Positions 19,601 through 27,400 of a DNA stretch of 64,000 nt are shown here, one piece after another. This stretch comes from JAKZRT01 sp965247915 (lineage in GTDB: Bacteria > Pseudomonadota > Alphaproteobacteria > Rhodobacterales > Rhodobacteraceae): positions 2,852,001-2,916,000 of the forward strand of contig OZ252048.1 of the NCBI GenBank assembly GCA_965247915.1. The letters are read 5' to 3'. Position numbers and translations under genes: made by a program. The notes under the pieces are model-generated. The model did no database searches. It was not told where the DNA came from and worked only from the letters and a program-made list of their open reading frames with translations. Position 1 is the stretch's first letter. Each line of letters starts with the position of its first letter.

Positions 19601-21487
19601 CTGATCGGAAGGCGCCGTGACCCCCTGGGTGTTGGCCGCCGTCGCCGACACCGTCACCGTCTTGTCCGGCGCGTCGACGCTGTTGTCGACCCCGGTGATG
19701 GTCACCACGCCGGTGCTCGTCGTGGCGCCGGCCGCGATCGTCAGCGTGGTGTTGGTGCTCAGCGCGAAGTCGCCGGCCACCGCCGGGGAGACCGCCGTCG
19801 CCGACACCGTCACCGTGGTCGCCTGGCTCGACGCCCCGCTCAGCGTCGCCGTCACCGTGCTGACCCCGCCGTTCTCGCTCACCGAGGCCGGGCTCAGCGC
19901 CAGCGTCACGCTCGGCGTCGCCTCGTCGTCGGTCAGCGTCAGGGTCTGATTGGAAGGCGCCGTGACCCCCTGGGTGTTGGCCGCCGTCGCCGACACCGTC
20001 ACCGTCTTGTCCGGCGCGTCGACGCTGTTGTCGACCCCGGTGATGGTCACCACGCCGGTGCTCGTCGTGGCGCCGGCCGCGATCGTCAGCGTGGTGTTGG
20101 TGCTCAGCGCAAAGTCGCCGGCCACCGCCGGGGAGACCGCCGTCGCCGACACCGTCACCGTGGTCGCCTGGCTCGACGCCCCGCTCAGCGTCGCCGTCAC
20201 CGTGCTGACCCCGCCGTTCTCGCTCACCGAGGCCGGGCTCAGCGCCAGCGTCACGCTCGGCGTCGCCTCGTCGTCGGTCAGCGTCAGGGTCTGATTGGAA
20301 GGCGCCGTGACCCCCTGGGTGTTGGCCGCCGTCGCCGACACCGTCACCGTCTTGTCCGGCGCGTCGACGCTGTTGTCGACCCCGGTGATGGTCACCACGC
20401 CGGTGCTCGTCGTGGCGCCGGCCGCGATCGTCAGCGTGGTGTTGGTGCTCAGCGCAAAGTCGCCGGCCACCGCCGGGGAGACCGCCGTCGCCGACACCGT
20501 CACCGTGGTCGCCTGGCTCGACGCCCCGCTCAGCGTCGCCGTCACCGTGCTGACCCCGCCGTTCTCGCTCACCGAGGCCGGGCTCAGCGCCAGCGTCACG
20601 CTCGGCGTCGCCTCGTCGTCGGTCAGCGTCAGGGTCTGATTGGAAGGCGCCGTGACCCCTTGGGTGTTGGCCGCCGTCGCCGACACCGTCACCGTCTTGT
20701 CCGGCGCGTCGACGCTGTTGTCGACCCCGGTGATGGTCACCACGCCGGTGCTCGTCGTGGCGCCGGCCGCGATCGTCAGCGTGGTGTTGGTGCTCAGCGC
20801 AAAGTCGCCGGCCACCGCCGGGGAGACCGCCGTCGCCGACACCGTCACCGTGGTCGCCTGGCTCGACGCCCCGCTCAGCGTCGCCGTCACCGTGCTGACC
20901 CCGCCGTTCTCGCTCACCGAGGCCGGGCTCAGCGCCAGCGTCACGCTCGGCGTCGCCTCGTCGTCGGTCAGCGTCAGGGTCTGATTGGAAGGCGCCGTGA
21001 CCCCCGTGCCGCCGGTCACCGTCCCCGACACCGTCACCGTCTTGTCCGGCGCGTCGACGCTGTTGTCGACCCCGGTGATGGTCACCACGCCGGTGCTCGC
21101 CGTGGCGTTGGCCGCGATCGTCAGCGTGGTGTTGGTGCTCAGCGCGAAGTCGCCGGCCACCGCCGGGGCCACCGCCGTCGCCCCCACCGTCACCGTAAAC
21201 GCCGTAGTCGACGCGGGGGCCACGGTTGCCGTCACCGTGCTGACCCCGCCGTTCTCGCTCACCGAGGCCGGGCTCAGCGCCAGCGTCACCGTCTGCGCGC
21301 TGGCGCTGGTTGGCAGAGCCAGAAACGCGGAGGCCGCTATCAGAAACGCCGCGATTGCGCCGGGCGCTGCCTTGGTGATAGTATTGCTGAGTCGAGAAAC
21401 GCCGCCCCGGCTTAGGGATACGCGATGTGCATTTGCGCGGCGGAGCGCGCGCCATGCCTTGATTTTTGAGAGAATCACAAACGTCAC
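13637..21487 (-). CDS. Giant 2616-aa autotransporter with 17 Calx-beta-like tandem repeats
   Basis: The GTG start has GAGG upstream. Residues 1-65 are an extended signal peptide ending LALPTSASAQ. Residues about 66-2016 are 17 tandem units of 115 residues, each with VTLALSPASVSENGGVSTVT and ending LTLTDDEATPS, a Calx-beta/cadherin-like beta-sandwich pattern with acidic calcium-type loops. The first unit is divergent; the other 16 are nearly identical. A single, different Calx-beta domain follows (LSVSDRVIDEGGTARFTVKL), then a linker and a C-terminal barrel ending MLRMQASW. This is the architecture of a type V secreted adhesin: Sec export, BAM-dependent barrel insertion, stalk displayed outside. 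The ligand is unknown. Its downstream flank and barrel are nearly identical to those of the 18-FN3 protein. Confidence 0.9.
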   Translation of the reverse strand: MTFVILSKIKAWRALRRANAHRVSLSRGGVSRLSNTITKAAPGAIAAFLIAASAFLALPTSASAQTVTLALSPASVSENGGVSTVTATVAPASTTAFTVTVGATAVAPAVAGDFALSTNTTLTIAANATASTGVVTITGVDNSVDAPDKTVTVSGTVTGGTGVTAPSNQTLTLTDDEATPSVTLALSPASVSENGGVSTVTATLSGASSQATTVTVSATAVSPAVAGDFALSTNTTLTIAAGATTSTGVVTITGVDNSVDAPDKTVTVSATAANTQGVTAPSNQTLTLTDDEATPSVTLALSPASVSENGGVSTVTATLSGASSQATTVTVSATAVSPAVAGDFALSTNTTLTIAAGATTSTGVVTITGVDNSVDAPDKTVTVSATAANTQGVTAPSNQTLTLTDDEATPSVTLALSPASVSENGGVSTVTATLSGASSQATTVTVSATAVSPAVAGDFALSTNTTLTIAAGATTSTGVVTITGVDNSVDAPDKTVTVSATAANTQGVTAPSNQTLTLTDDEATPSVTLALSPASVSENGGVSTVTATLSGASSQATTVTVSATAVSPAVAGDFALSTNTTLTIAAGATTSTGVVTITGVDNSVDAPDKTVTVSATAANTQGVTAPSDQTLTLTDDEATPSVTLALSPASVSENGGVSTVTATLSGASSQATTVTVSATAVSPAVAGDFALSTNTTLTIAAGATTSTGVVTITGVDNSVDAPDKTVTVSATAANTQGVTAPSDQTLTLTDDEATPSVTLALSPASVSENGGVSTVTATLSGASSQATTVTVSATAVSPAVAGDFALSTNTTLTIAAGATTSTGVVTITGVDNSVDAPDKTVTVSATAANTQGVTAPSDQTLTLTDDEATPSVTLALSPASVSENGGVSTVTATLSGASSQATTVTVSATAVSPAVAGDFALSTNTTLTIAAGATTSTGVVTITGVDNSVDAPDKTVTVSATAANTQGVTAPSNQTLTLTDDEATPSVTLALSPASVSENGGVSTVTATLSGASSQATTVTVSATAVAPAVAGDFALSTNTTLTIAAGATTSTGVVTITGVDNSVDAPDKSVTVSATAANTQGVTAPSDQTLTLTDDEATPSVTLALSPASVSENGGVSTVTATLSGASSQATTVTVSATAVSPAVAGDFALSTNTTLTIAANATTSTGVVTITGVDNSVDAPDKSVTVSATAANTQGVTAPSDQTLTLTDDEATPSVTLALSPASVSENGGVSTVTATLSGASSQATTVTVSATAVSPAVAGDSALSTNTTLSFAAGATTSTGVVTITGVDNSVDAPDKTVTVSATAANTQGVTAPSDQTLTLTDDEATPSVTLALSPASVSENGGVSTVTATLSGASSQATTVTVSATAVAPAVAGDFALSTNTTLTIAAGATTSTGVVTITGVDNSVDAPDKSVTVSATAANTQGVTAPSDQTLTLTDDEATPSVTLALSPASVSENGGVSTVTATLSGASSQATTVTVSATAVSPAVAGDFALSTNTTLTIAANATTSTGVVTITGVDNSVDAPDKSVTVSATAANTQGVTAPSDQTLTLTDDEATPSVTLALSPASVSENGGVSTVTATLSGASSQATTVTVSATAVSPAVAGDFALSTNTTLSFAAGATTSTGVVTITGVDNSVDAPDKTVTVSATAANTQGVTAPSDQTLTLTDDEATPSVTLALSPASVSENGGVSTVTATLSGASSQATTVTVSATAVSPAVAGDFALSTNTTLTIAAGATTSTGVVTITGVDNSVDAPDKTVTVSATAANTQGVTAPSNQTLTLTDDEATPSVTLALSPASVSENGGVSTVTATLSGASSQATTVTVSATAVSPAVAGDFALSTNTTLTIAANATTSTGVVTITGVDNSVDAPDKTVTVSATAANTQGVTAPSDQTLTLTDDEATPSVTLALSPASVSENGGVSTVTATLSGASSQATTVTVSATAVSPAVAGDFALSTNTTLTIAAGATTSTGVVTITGVDNSVDAPDKTVTVSATAANTQGVTAPSDQTLTLTDDEDARNLSVSDRVIDEGGTARFTVKLSGAVASNVTVDWSTEDGTAKTPDDYTHGSGTLIFEQTASSFVQTVEVQTIRDAVAEGTETFVVRLSNVTSTVPVSLASNSPATGTILDNAEDAATARIGRVNEEIVPRVAQAMVASTLTAITGRIDAVASGVPPAGAVNLADQSSIYRLLKANERSLEQGTFDLKALLDGRSFVLPLHAAEDGNNVPGGLGGLAIWGSGDYTSLKGRPDSLVEWEGNIVTAHLGADTRLNEKVLAGMSVSWSRGSFDYTDRTSTAQGGGLTVSGDYKSRMTSVHPYLGWTSPQGLGMWATVGYGQGEVEIDDDLLAPQSSDTTLKMVAAGASGTLLSDDGLIAGGTTTLKLKGEGALSRIELEGNGLQINPLTTDIQRLRLSLEGSHAHELASGASLTPALEVGVRHDGGDGVTGNGYELGGSLRYFDPSNGVTLEGHGRVLLAHEDEYEEWGVGGLVRVDPGPSGHGLSLSMALVYGDATSGTARLWDQDVAELATDDGAANDNVPQMRLDSELGYGFSTLGGHGLLTPYGGFSLAGEGSRRYRIGIRFEIAPAFDLSFEGARREPANDDAAEHGVMLRMQASW
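15440..21290 (-). repeat. 17 tandem copies of a 345-bp coding repeat
   Basis: Unit starts recur every 345 bp (for example plus-strand positions 15477, 15822, 16167 through 20997). Because 345 is a multiple of three, the array stays in frame and copy number can change without breaking the gene. Differences between copies are confined to a few sites: GCCGGCC or GTTGGCC, GTCTTG or GACTTG, GGGGAGACC or GGCGCCACC, ATCGTC or AAGCTC. The copy nearest the 5' end of the gene is the most diverged, as is usual for array edges. Confidence 0.95.
16512..18581 (-). repeat. Higher-order duplication: a 3-unit (1035-bp) block present twice
   Basis: Units starting at 16512, 16857 and 17202 carry the variant pattern AAGCTC, then GTTGGCC plus GACTTG, then GACTTG plus GGCGCCACC. 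The same ordered pattern recurs at 17547, 17892 and 18237. The one difference I see is GCAAAG versus GCAGAG in the first unit (Phe to Ser in the protein). This records a three-unit duplication by unequal exchange. Confidence 0.85.
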
Positions 21488-21883
21488 AGCACGATCCTCA
21501 ATCCAACAAGTCTACTCCAGACACCGGGAATTACTACATCCCCGCCACCACGCTCAGCCACAAAAGGCGTGTATACCAGAACAATATGCCAGAGCAATGG
21601 TGAATGCTAGGGTTAGGGTTGCGGGGCCACCACCTCGCTCGCACACGATCAACGATCCGGTGAAGCATTGCAGGTCCCTCATGCCCCTTGGCTTTCGCCA
21701 CCGGTGAGCCAATGCGGAAGAACCCGGGAACGACCACGGGGCGGGGCCATGTTCGTTTTTCTCCCGCGGGTCCCCGGCAGTTTCTGCGCCTCACCTAGGC
21801 CGCCAGCATGTACACGTAAGCGCGTTTGCTGGGATGGGTCGACGCGAAGCGCGAGGCAAGTGGAAAATCGATGGTGAGGCAGG
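21488..21883. other. Intergenic region with no identifiable gene
   Basis: This is the region upstream of the repeat adhesin, so it should hold its promoter, but I cannot assign one. On the minus strand a short stretch ending in STHPSKRAYVYMLAA before a stop recalls the start of GIY-YIG proteins, too briefly to call. Confidence 0.4.
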
Positions 21884-22069
21884 CGCGGCCTACTGACGCC
21901 CTATAGCGGTCTCTCGCTCGCCGGCGAAGGCACACAACGCTACCGGATCGGCGGTCGCTTCGAGATCGGGTCGGCACTTCAGCTCAGCCTCGAAGGCGAG
22001 CGCCGCGAGCCGGCCACCGACGCTGCTGCGGACCATGACGTCATGCTGCGGGGACAGTTGCGATTCTGA
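21884..22069 (+). pseudogene. Orphan autotransporter barrel C-terminus on the plus strand
   Basis: The frame reads GLLTPYSGLSLAGEGTQRYR, then IGGRFEIGSALQLSLEGERR and a tail ending MLRGQLRF before TGA. It aligns residue by residue with the last 60 residues of the three minus-strand adhesins (GLLTPYGGFSLAGEGSRRYR...), but with many substitutions and the opposite orientation. Nothing upstream continues the frame. It is the remnant of a further paralogue, left by inversion or deletion. Confidence 0.8.
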
Positions 22070-22241
22070 CGACTCTAGCATGCCGGCCCTTGACGGGTTG
22101 CTCCGCTGTTCCTCAGCGGCGATTCATTCATCGATGCGACGTCGGCGTCCGGCTCGCGTGCCGGACCGCTGTTGAGGACAGACGAATTGCGCTGCGACCC
22201 TGACCGGGCTCGCAGCGATGTACAGTCGGATGAGGACGACA

Positions 22242-22445
22242 ATGGACGAACGCATGAAGACTCATGGCGACCTCGGGTGGTGCGAGCTGATGACCGACGA
22301 GGTCGAGACGGCGCGCGAGTTCTATACCGGCGTGATCGGATGGAGCAGCGAAGTTATGGACGTCGGGAAAGGCCCCTGCACGATGTTCAAGATCGGTGAT
22401 CGTCCGGTCGCCGGCCTGATGGCCGAACCACCGGCGGCCGCCGGG
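22242..22445 (+). pseudogene. VOC (glyoxalase/bleomycin-type) protein, N-terminal half
   Basis: It begins MDERMKTHGDLGWCELMTDE with GAGG upstream. The segment VETAREFYTGVIGWSSEVMD and the ending VAGLMAEP are the first beta-alpha-beta-beta-beta module of the vicinal oxygen chelate fold. At about 22445 the G+C-rich VOC sequence stops, and AT-richer, unrelated DNA keeps the frame open by chance to 22748. The second module is missing, so no functional product is expected. The original substrate is unknown. Confidence 0.7.
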
Positions 22446-22773
22446 TACCGCCCCCGGGTCCGATCCGCTTATTACGGGCGCGTTTATCGCCATATTTCCC
22501 GAAGGAACGGGGCAGATATACGCGCCTCGGCCACAAAATTCCAGTGTGCAGACGAAACATTTGCGATCAAATCGCTAAAATTCATCCCACCAGGCACCGA
22601 AAAATTCCTCAAAAATGAGAGTAAGCAAATCCTTAAAAGACCCCCTTATTGCAGAAGTCCTGACATAGTCTTGCCGGAATTCATCTGTCTAAAGCGGTTT
22701 GCGTTTGATGTGAATCGAAAGGGGATTCCCAAAGTGTTGTTTGTCTGATTCATTTCCCGTGAGGAGGTGGAGC
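22446..22773. other. AT-richer stretch before IS630; no gene identified
   Basis: The base composition falls relative to both sides. The frame from the VOC fragment stays open through much of it but has no recognisable domain. The last 70 bases contain AAGGGGATTCCCA, also present just before the second IS630 fragment (near 51975), so the left end of the IS630 element probably lies here, followed by GAGGAGGTGGAGC as ribosome site. Confidence 0.5.
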
Positions 22774-23315
22774 ATGGGCAAACCGTATTCTTTGGATCTT
22801 CGGCAGCGGATATGCGGGTATATTGCGGCCGGAAACTCTTGTCGCGCTGCGGGGCGGGTTTATGGCGTCAGTGCAGCGACGGCGGTGCGTTATGCGGCGG
22901 ATCAACGTGAGCGGGGCGAGGTCACACCCAAGCCACAGGGCAGGCCAGCGGGCCGGTTTGGCAAGCTGGCACCGCATGCGGGTTTCCTGATCGAGATTGT
23001 CCGGGCTGAACCGGACATAACATTGCAGGAACTTGCGGGTGCGCTTGCGGAGACGCACGGCGTGAGCGTTCAGCTCTCCTCAATCCACCGGGCTCTGGAA
23101 CGCGCAGGGTTTTCATATAAAAAAAGGACTTGTCGCGCAGGAACGTGACCGGCCCGCCCTGCATAAGGCGCGAAGGGAATGGATCAGCCGCCGCCAGCCG
23201 CGCATGCGCGCCGAACCGCACAGGCTGGTATTCATCGATGAAACCGCCGTCAAAACCAACCTCACCCGGTTGCGCGGGCGCAGCTTCAGGGGTGAGCGGC
23301 TTTATGGCACCGCAC
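22774..23315 (+). pseudogene. IS630-family transposase, N-terminal part, with frame change, cut by IS5
   Basis: The first frame (MGKPYSLDLRQRICGYIAAG...) gives the paired helix-turn-helix region to residue about 117. At AAAAAAAG (23119-23126) the coding sense shifts by +1: the second frame continues GLVAQERDRPALHKARREW, then HRLVFIDETAVKTNLTRLRG, containing the first catalytic aspartate of the DDE domain. The gene is then cut at the left end of an IS5 copy; the rest is not in the window. The homopolymer could be a programmed frameshift site or a simple mutation. Confidence 0.8.
23119..23125 (+). other. A7 slippery run at the IS630 frame change
   Basis: Seven A residues followed by GG lie in the codons TAT AAA AAA AGG. 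Reading must move by +1 (or -2) to enter the frame that encodes the DDE catalytic region. Confidence 0.6.
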
Positions 23316-24416
23316 GGCGTTGTTGCACGGATCGGGTGTCAAGTGTTAACACAGGCTTTTGCCACGACCACGGATATGCTTAATGCCGCATAAATTCAAC
23401 ACCTCCCGCCGGCACAAGTTTGCGAAGAAGAAATATCGGGTGACGAACTGGTGCGGGTATAATGAAAGCCTGCGAAATCGTGGTGATTTGACGGTCTGGA
23501 TCACAGGGGATGCGCGAAAGCACTGGGCTGCACCACGGCGCAGGTCGCGCGGCGGCCAGCCGCGATACTCGGATCTGGCGATCACGATGTGCCTGACGCT
23601 GGGCATGGTTTACAGGTTGCCGCTGCGCCAGACCCAAGGGCTGATACGCAGCATATCAAAGCTGATGCTGCTGGAAATTTCAGTTCCTGATTTCTCGACC
23701 CTGTCGCGCCGAGGGCGTGGTCTGAGCCTTCCGGCAAGGCCCAAAATCAAAATAACAGATCCGGTCCACTTGGCCATCGACAGTACGGGTTTGAAGGTTT
23801 TCGATGAGGGTGAGTGGCTGCAAAGCAAGTATAATGTAAAGGCCAAACGCAAACGGTGGCGTAAACTTCACCTTGGTCTGAACCTTGTGACTGGCGATAT
23901 CGTTTGTTCGGATTTAACGCTGGATGACGTTGGCGATCCAACAGTGCTGCCTGATCTATTAAATCAGATTGGCACTCCGGTCTCCCGGTTTATAGCGGAC
24001 GGTGCCTACGACGGCGCACCGACCAGTGACTTGCTTAAGGCACGATTTGGCGAGGCGGTTGAAATCATTATTCCTCCACCGAAGAACGCCATTCCAAGCC
24101 CGCAATCCAAGTGTTTTCCCTCACTTCGAGACCGACATATTGTTAAAATTCAAACTCATGGCCGCATGGCCTGGCAATCTGGCAGTGGCTACAATCAGCG
24201 CAGTAGAATTGAGACACAGATGGGGCGCTGGAAGGCTATTATCGGGCCAAAACTGAAAGCCCGCTGTTTCGAAAATCAGCAAACGGAGGCCAAAATCGGC
24301 GTCGCCATTCTCAACAAAATGACCGAACTCGGCCGACCCGTGTTCAAACAAATCTCATAGCCTGTATCACGGGTAAGGGCGGCTTGCGACTATTGTCTGA
24401 TCCATGCAACAACGCC
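23316..24416 (+). mobile_element. IS5-family insertion sequence, copy 1 (1101 bp, intact)
   Basis: Ends are GGCGTTGTTGCACGGATC at the left and, read inward, GGCGTTGTTGCATGGATC at the right. The flanks (GCACCGCAC and CCGCGCGAC) do not match, so no target duplication remains. Its left neighbour is a broken IS630 gene; its right neighbour is the 3' flank of the 18-FN3 adhesin. Confidence 0.9.
23383..24360 (+). CDS. IS5-family transposase (copy 1)
   Basis: A 325-residue DDE transposase starting MPHKFNTSRRHKFAKKKYRV. The catalytic residues lie in HLAIDSTGLKVF (first D), RFIADGAYDG (second D) and NQRSRIETQMGRWK (E in the YREK-like region). The frame is uninterrupted and both ends of the element are present, so this copy could be active and could also supply transposase to the other copies. 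Three more copies with the same product occur in the window at 32849, 45533 and 57675. Confidence 0.93.
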   Translation: MPHKFNTSRRHKFAKKKYRVTNWCGYNESLRNRGDLTVWITGDARKHWAAPRRRSRGGQPRYSDLAITMCLTLGMVYRLPLRQTQGLIRSISKLMLLEISVPDFSTLSRRGRGLSLPARPKIKITDPVHLAIDSTGLKVFDEGEWLQSKYNVKAKRKRWRKLHLGLNLVTGDIVCSDLTLDDVGDPTVLPDLLNQIGTPVSRFIADGAYDGAPTSDLLKARFGEAVEIIIPPPKNAIPSPQSKCFPSLRDRHIVKIQTHGRMAWQSGSGYNQRSRIETQMGRWKAIIGPKLKARCFENQQTEAKIGVAILNKMTELGRPVFKQIS

Positions 24417-24442
24417 CCGCGCGACCGGTTTCCGCCTCGGCC

Positions 24443-27400
24443 CTACCAGCTTGCCTGCATGCGCAGCATCACGCCGTGCTCCGCTGCCGCATCGTTGGCC
24501 GGCTCACGGCGCGCGCCCTCGAAGCTCAGGTCGAACGCAGGCGCGATCTCGAAGCGAATACCGATCCGGTAACGTCGCGACCCTTCGCCCGCCAGCGAGA
24601 ACCCGCCATAGGGCGTCAGCAGCCCGTGCCCGCCGAGTGTGCTGAAGCCATAGCCAAGCTCGCTGTCCAGCCGCATCTGCGGGACGTTGTCATTGGCCGC
24701 CCCATCGTCGGTCGCCAGTTCTGCGACGTCCTGATCCCACAACCGCGCAGTCCCGCTCGTCGCATCGCCGTAAACCAGCGCCATGCTCAACGACAGGCCG
24801 TGGCCGCTGGGGCCGGGATCAACCCGGACCAGTCCGCCAACGCCCCATTCCTCGTATTCGTCCTCATGCGCAAGCAGAACCCGGCCGTGGCCTTCCAGCG
24901 TCACCCCGTTCGATGGGTCGAAGTAACGCAAGCTGCCGCCAAGCTCATACCCGTTCCCGGTCACTCCGTCGCCACCGTCATGGCGAACGCCAACTTCCAG
25001 CGCCGGCGTCAGCGATGCGCCCGAGGCCAGCTCATGCGCATGGCTGCCCTCCAGCGACAGCCGAAGCCGCCAGGCGTTCACCGTCTGCTGCGCGATCAGG
25101 CCGTCGTCGCCCTCGACCTCGACCTGCGCCCACGAGGCCTCGCTCCGGAGCTCGAGCGCCATCGTGCCGCCCGCGATCGGCGATTCATCGGTCATCAAGG
25201 GACCGCTCGCGCCCATTGCCGCGGTCTTCAAGCTGGTATCGCTCGTCTGCCGGCCGGCCTGCTCGTCGTCGATCTCCACCTCGCCCTGGCCGTAGCCGAC
25301 CGTCGCCCACATCCCGAGACCCTGCGGTGAGGTCCAGCCGAGATAGGGATGCACGCTGGTCATGCGGCTCTTATAGTCGCCGCTCACCGGCACCGGCCCG
25401 GTCGCGGCGGTATAGTCGAATTCACCGACTGAGCGCGACAGCGCGAGCCCGGTCAGGAGATCGTCGCGCAGACAACCATCGATGCCGATCTGGCCGGTCA
25501 GCACCGTGCCGTCCCAGGCAAGGGCGGACTCCGTGCTTTCGAGCGTGTGCCGCTCGCCACGGCCCCACACCACAGGCCCGCCACCCGTTCTGTCGCCGCT
25601 CGCCGCCGCGAGCGGCAGCCGGAAGGACGAGCCCGCCAGTACATCGTCGAGGGTGAGCGTGCCGTCCTCGAGGGCCTGGGCCTTGGCGTGCAGCGCACCA
25701 TGGATCGTCGATCCCCCGGCCAGCGTGTAGGCGGCCGCCCGCTTGCCGCACGGATCGTCCATGCGCGCGCCGATCGCCCGGTTGGTGACATCGGCGATGG
25801 TCAGCGCGTGTTTGGAGAGGATCTCGGCGTTCAGGCGCCCGAAGCGCGCCTGGACCACGGCGCCTTCAGCGTCGACGATGGTCAGCGTGGCCGCGGCCGG
25901 CGCGCCTTTCGCCACGTTCGCGGGCAGCGTCCCGAATCTCAGCGCCACCCTCACGTCATGGAAATTGTCGTCTTGTTGGGCCTCTTCCGTGGCCTCGATG
26001 GTGAAGCTCCTGGTGGTGTCGCCCATCTCCTCGAATTTGAGCGTGACGGTCCCGGTCGCAGGATCCAAGACATCCGGATCCGTAACCGTAACCGTATAGT
26101 CGGCCGCCACGGTCCGGCCCCGCGGGGTCACCGTGATCGGGATCTCCAGCGCGTCGGCCGCTTGCTTGCTCAGCGTCACCGTCACCCTTACCGGATCGCC
26201 GCCCTCTTCGACCGCATAGGCCGCGGCGCCGAAGCGCACCGAATACACCCGCACCACTTTAATGGCCATGGCGTACGCCACCACGCTGTCGCTCTCGCCG
26301 TCACTGACCTTGAACTCGAACGTCGCGAAAGGATCGCCGTGCGCGTTCTCCGGCGGAGTGTAGAGGAGGTTGCCCGCTTCGAGGTCGGCCGGCGTCACCT
26401 GCCGGGGTAGGGTGTCGCTGGTGATGGCCGCGCCGTTAAGCGACAGCGTCCCCCGGTCATTCCCCTCGTCATCCACGGGCGGCGAGGCGATCTTCACGTG
26501 GTGCAGCGTGTCCTCTTCGTCGTCTGAATAGGCGAAGTCTTTCATCGTAAAGCGGTACGGTTCGTTGTCGTACGTGGACACCTCTTTGCTGGAACCCGTG
26601 GGGGGGTTGTTGAACGGCGTGGCGTTCGCGGCGGATGCGTCGCCCTCGCCGGCATCGTTCATCGCGCGCACTGCCAACGTGTACTCGGTGCCGTTTTTCA
26701 GGCCGGGAACGGTGTATCCGGTGGCATTGGTCTGGCCATGGGCGCTGCTGGGGATGTTGGTGAAGCTATCGTCACCGTTGATGCTGACCTGGTAGCCGGT
26801 GATGGTGCTGTCGTTCGGATCGGCCCACTCAAGCTCGACCTGGCGGTAACCCGGTCCGACCGAGGAAATCTCCGGGGCGGCCGGCGGCGCAATCGGCCTG
26901 GCGGTCACGGTGGATGCCGGGCCGTTACCGGGATCGTTTACCGCGCGCACCGCCAACGTGTACTCGGTGCCGTTGGTCAGGCCGGTCACGGTGTATCCGG
27001 TGGGGGGCGCATTGGGGTCGGTTACGGGGATGTTCGCCCAGTCAGTGTAGGTATTGTCGTCGCTGTTCCTCACCTTCGAGCGGACCTGGTACTTGGTGAT
27101 CGATCTGTCGCTCGGATCGTTCCACGCAAGCACCACCTGGCCGTCGCCCGGCGTGGCCGAGGAAATCGTCGGGGCGTCCGGCACCGCAATCGGCGTGGCC
27201 CCCACGCTGGAGGCTTCGCCGTCACCGGAAGCGTTCACCGCGCGCAGCTCAAACCCGTACGCGCTGCCGTTAGTCAGGCCGGTCACGGTGTAGGTGGTGG
27301 TGGTCGCACTGCTGCCGACGATGTCGCTCCAGTCGCCGAAATCGGCGCCGCTCACCCTCTGCCGGACCTGGTACTTGGTGATGCTGCTGTCGTTCGGATC

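Noticed and set aside
15440..21290. CRISPR-like array
   Set aside because: The repeats are long (345 bp), contiguous and coding, with no spacers.
14888..21415. A 2175-codon plus-strand open frame rich in Arg, Gly and His across the repeat adhesin
   Set aside because: It is a shadow. The 345-bp period is a multiple of three, so any stop-free frame in one unit stays open over the whole array. The composition and lack of domains show the minus strand is coding.
15396..21455. A second minus-strand frame of 2019 codons in the same array
   Set aside because: Same cause. The true frame has signal peptide, Calx-beta-like pattern and barrel; this one is repetitive Gly/Asp/Arg/His with no start context.
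21600..21625. Telomere-like GGGTTAGGGTT
   Set aside because: Only two units in a single short stretch of intergenic DNA; no further copies or structure.
21795..21880. Possible GIY-YIG nuclease fragment on the minus strand
   Set aside because: Only about 15 residues look alike and a stop follows at once.
23316..24416. Target-site duplication for IS5 copy 1
   Set aside because: I compared 2 to 9 bases on both sides; none match. The same holds for the other three copies.
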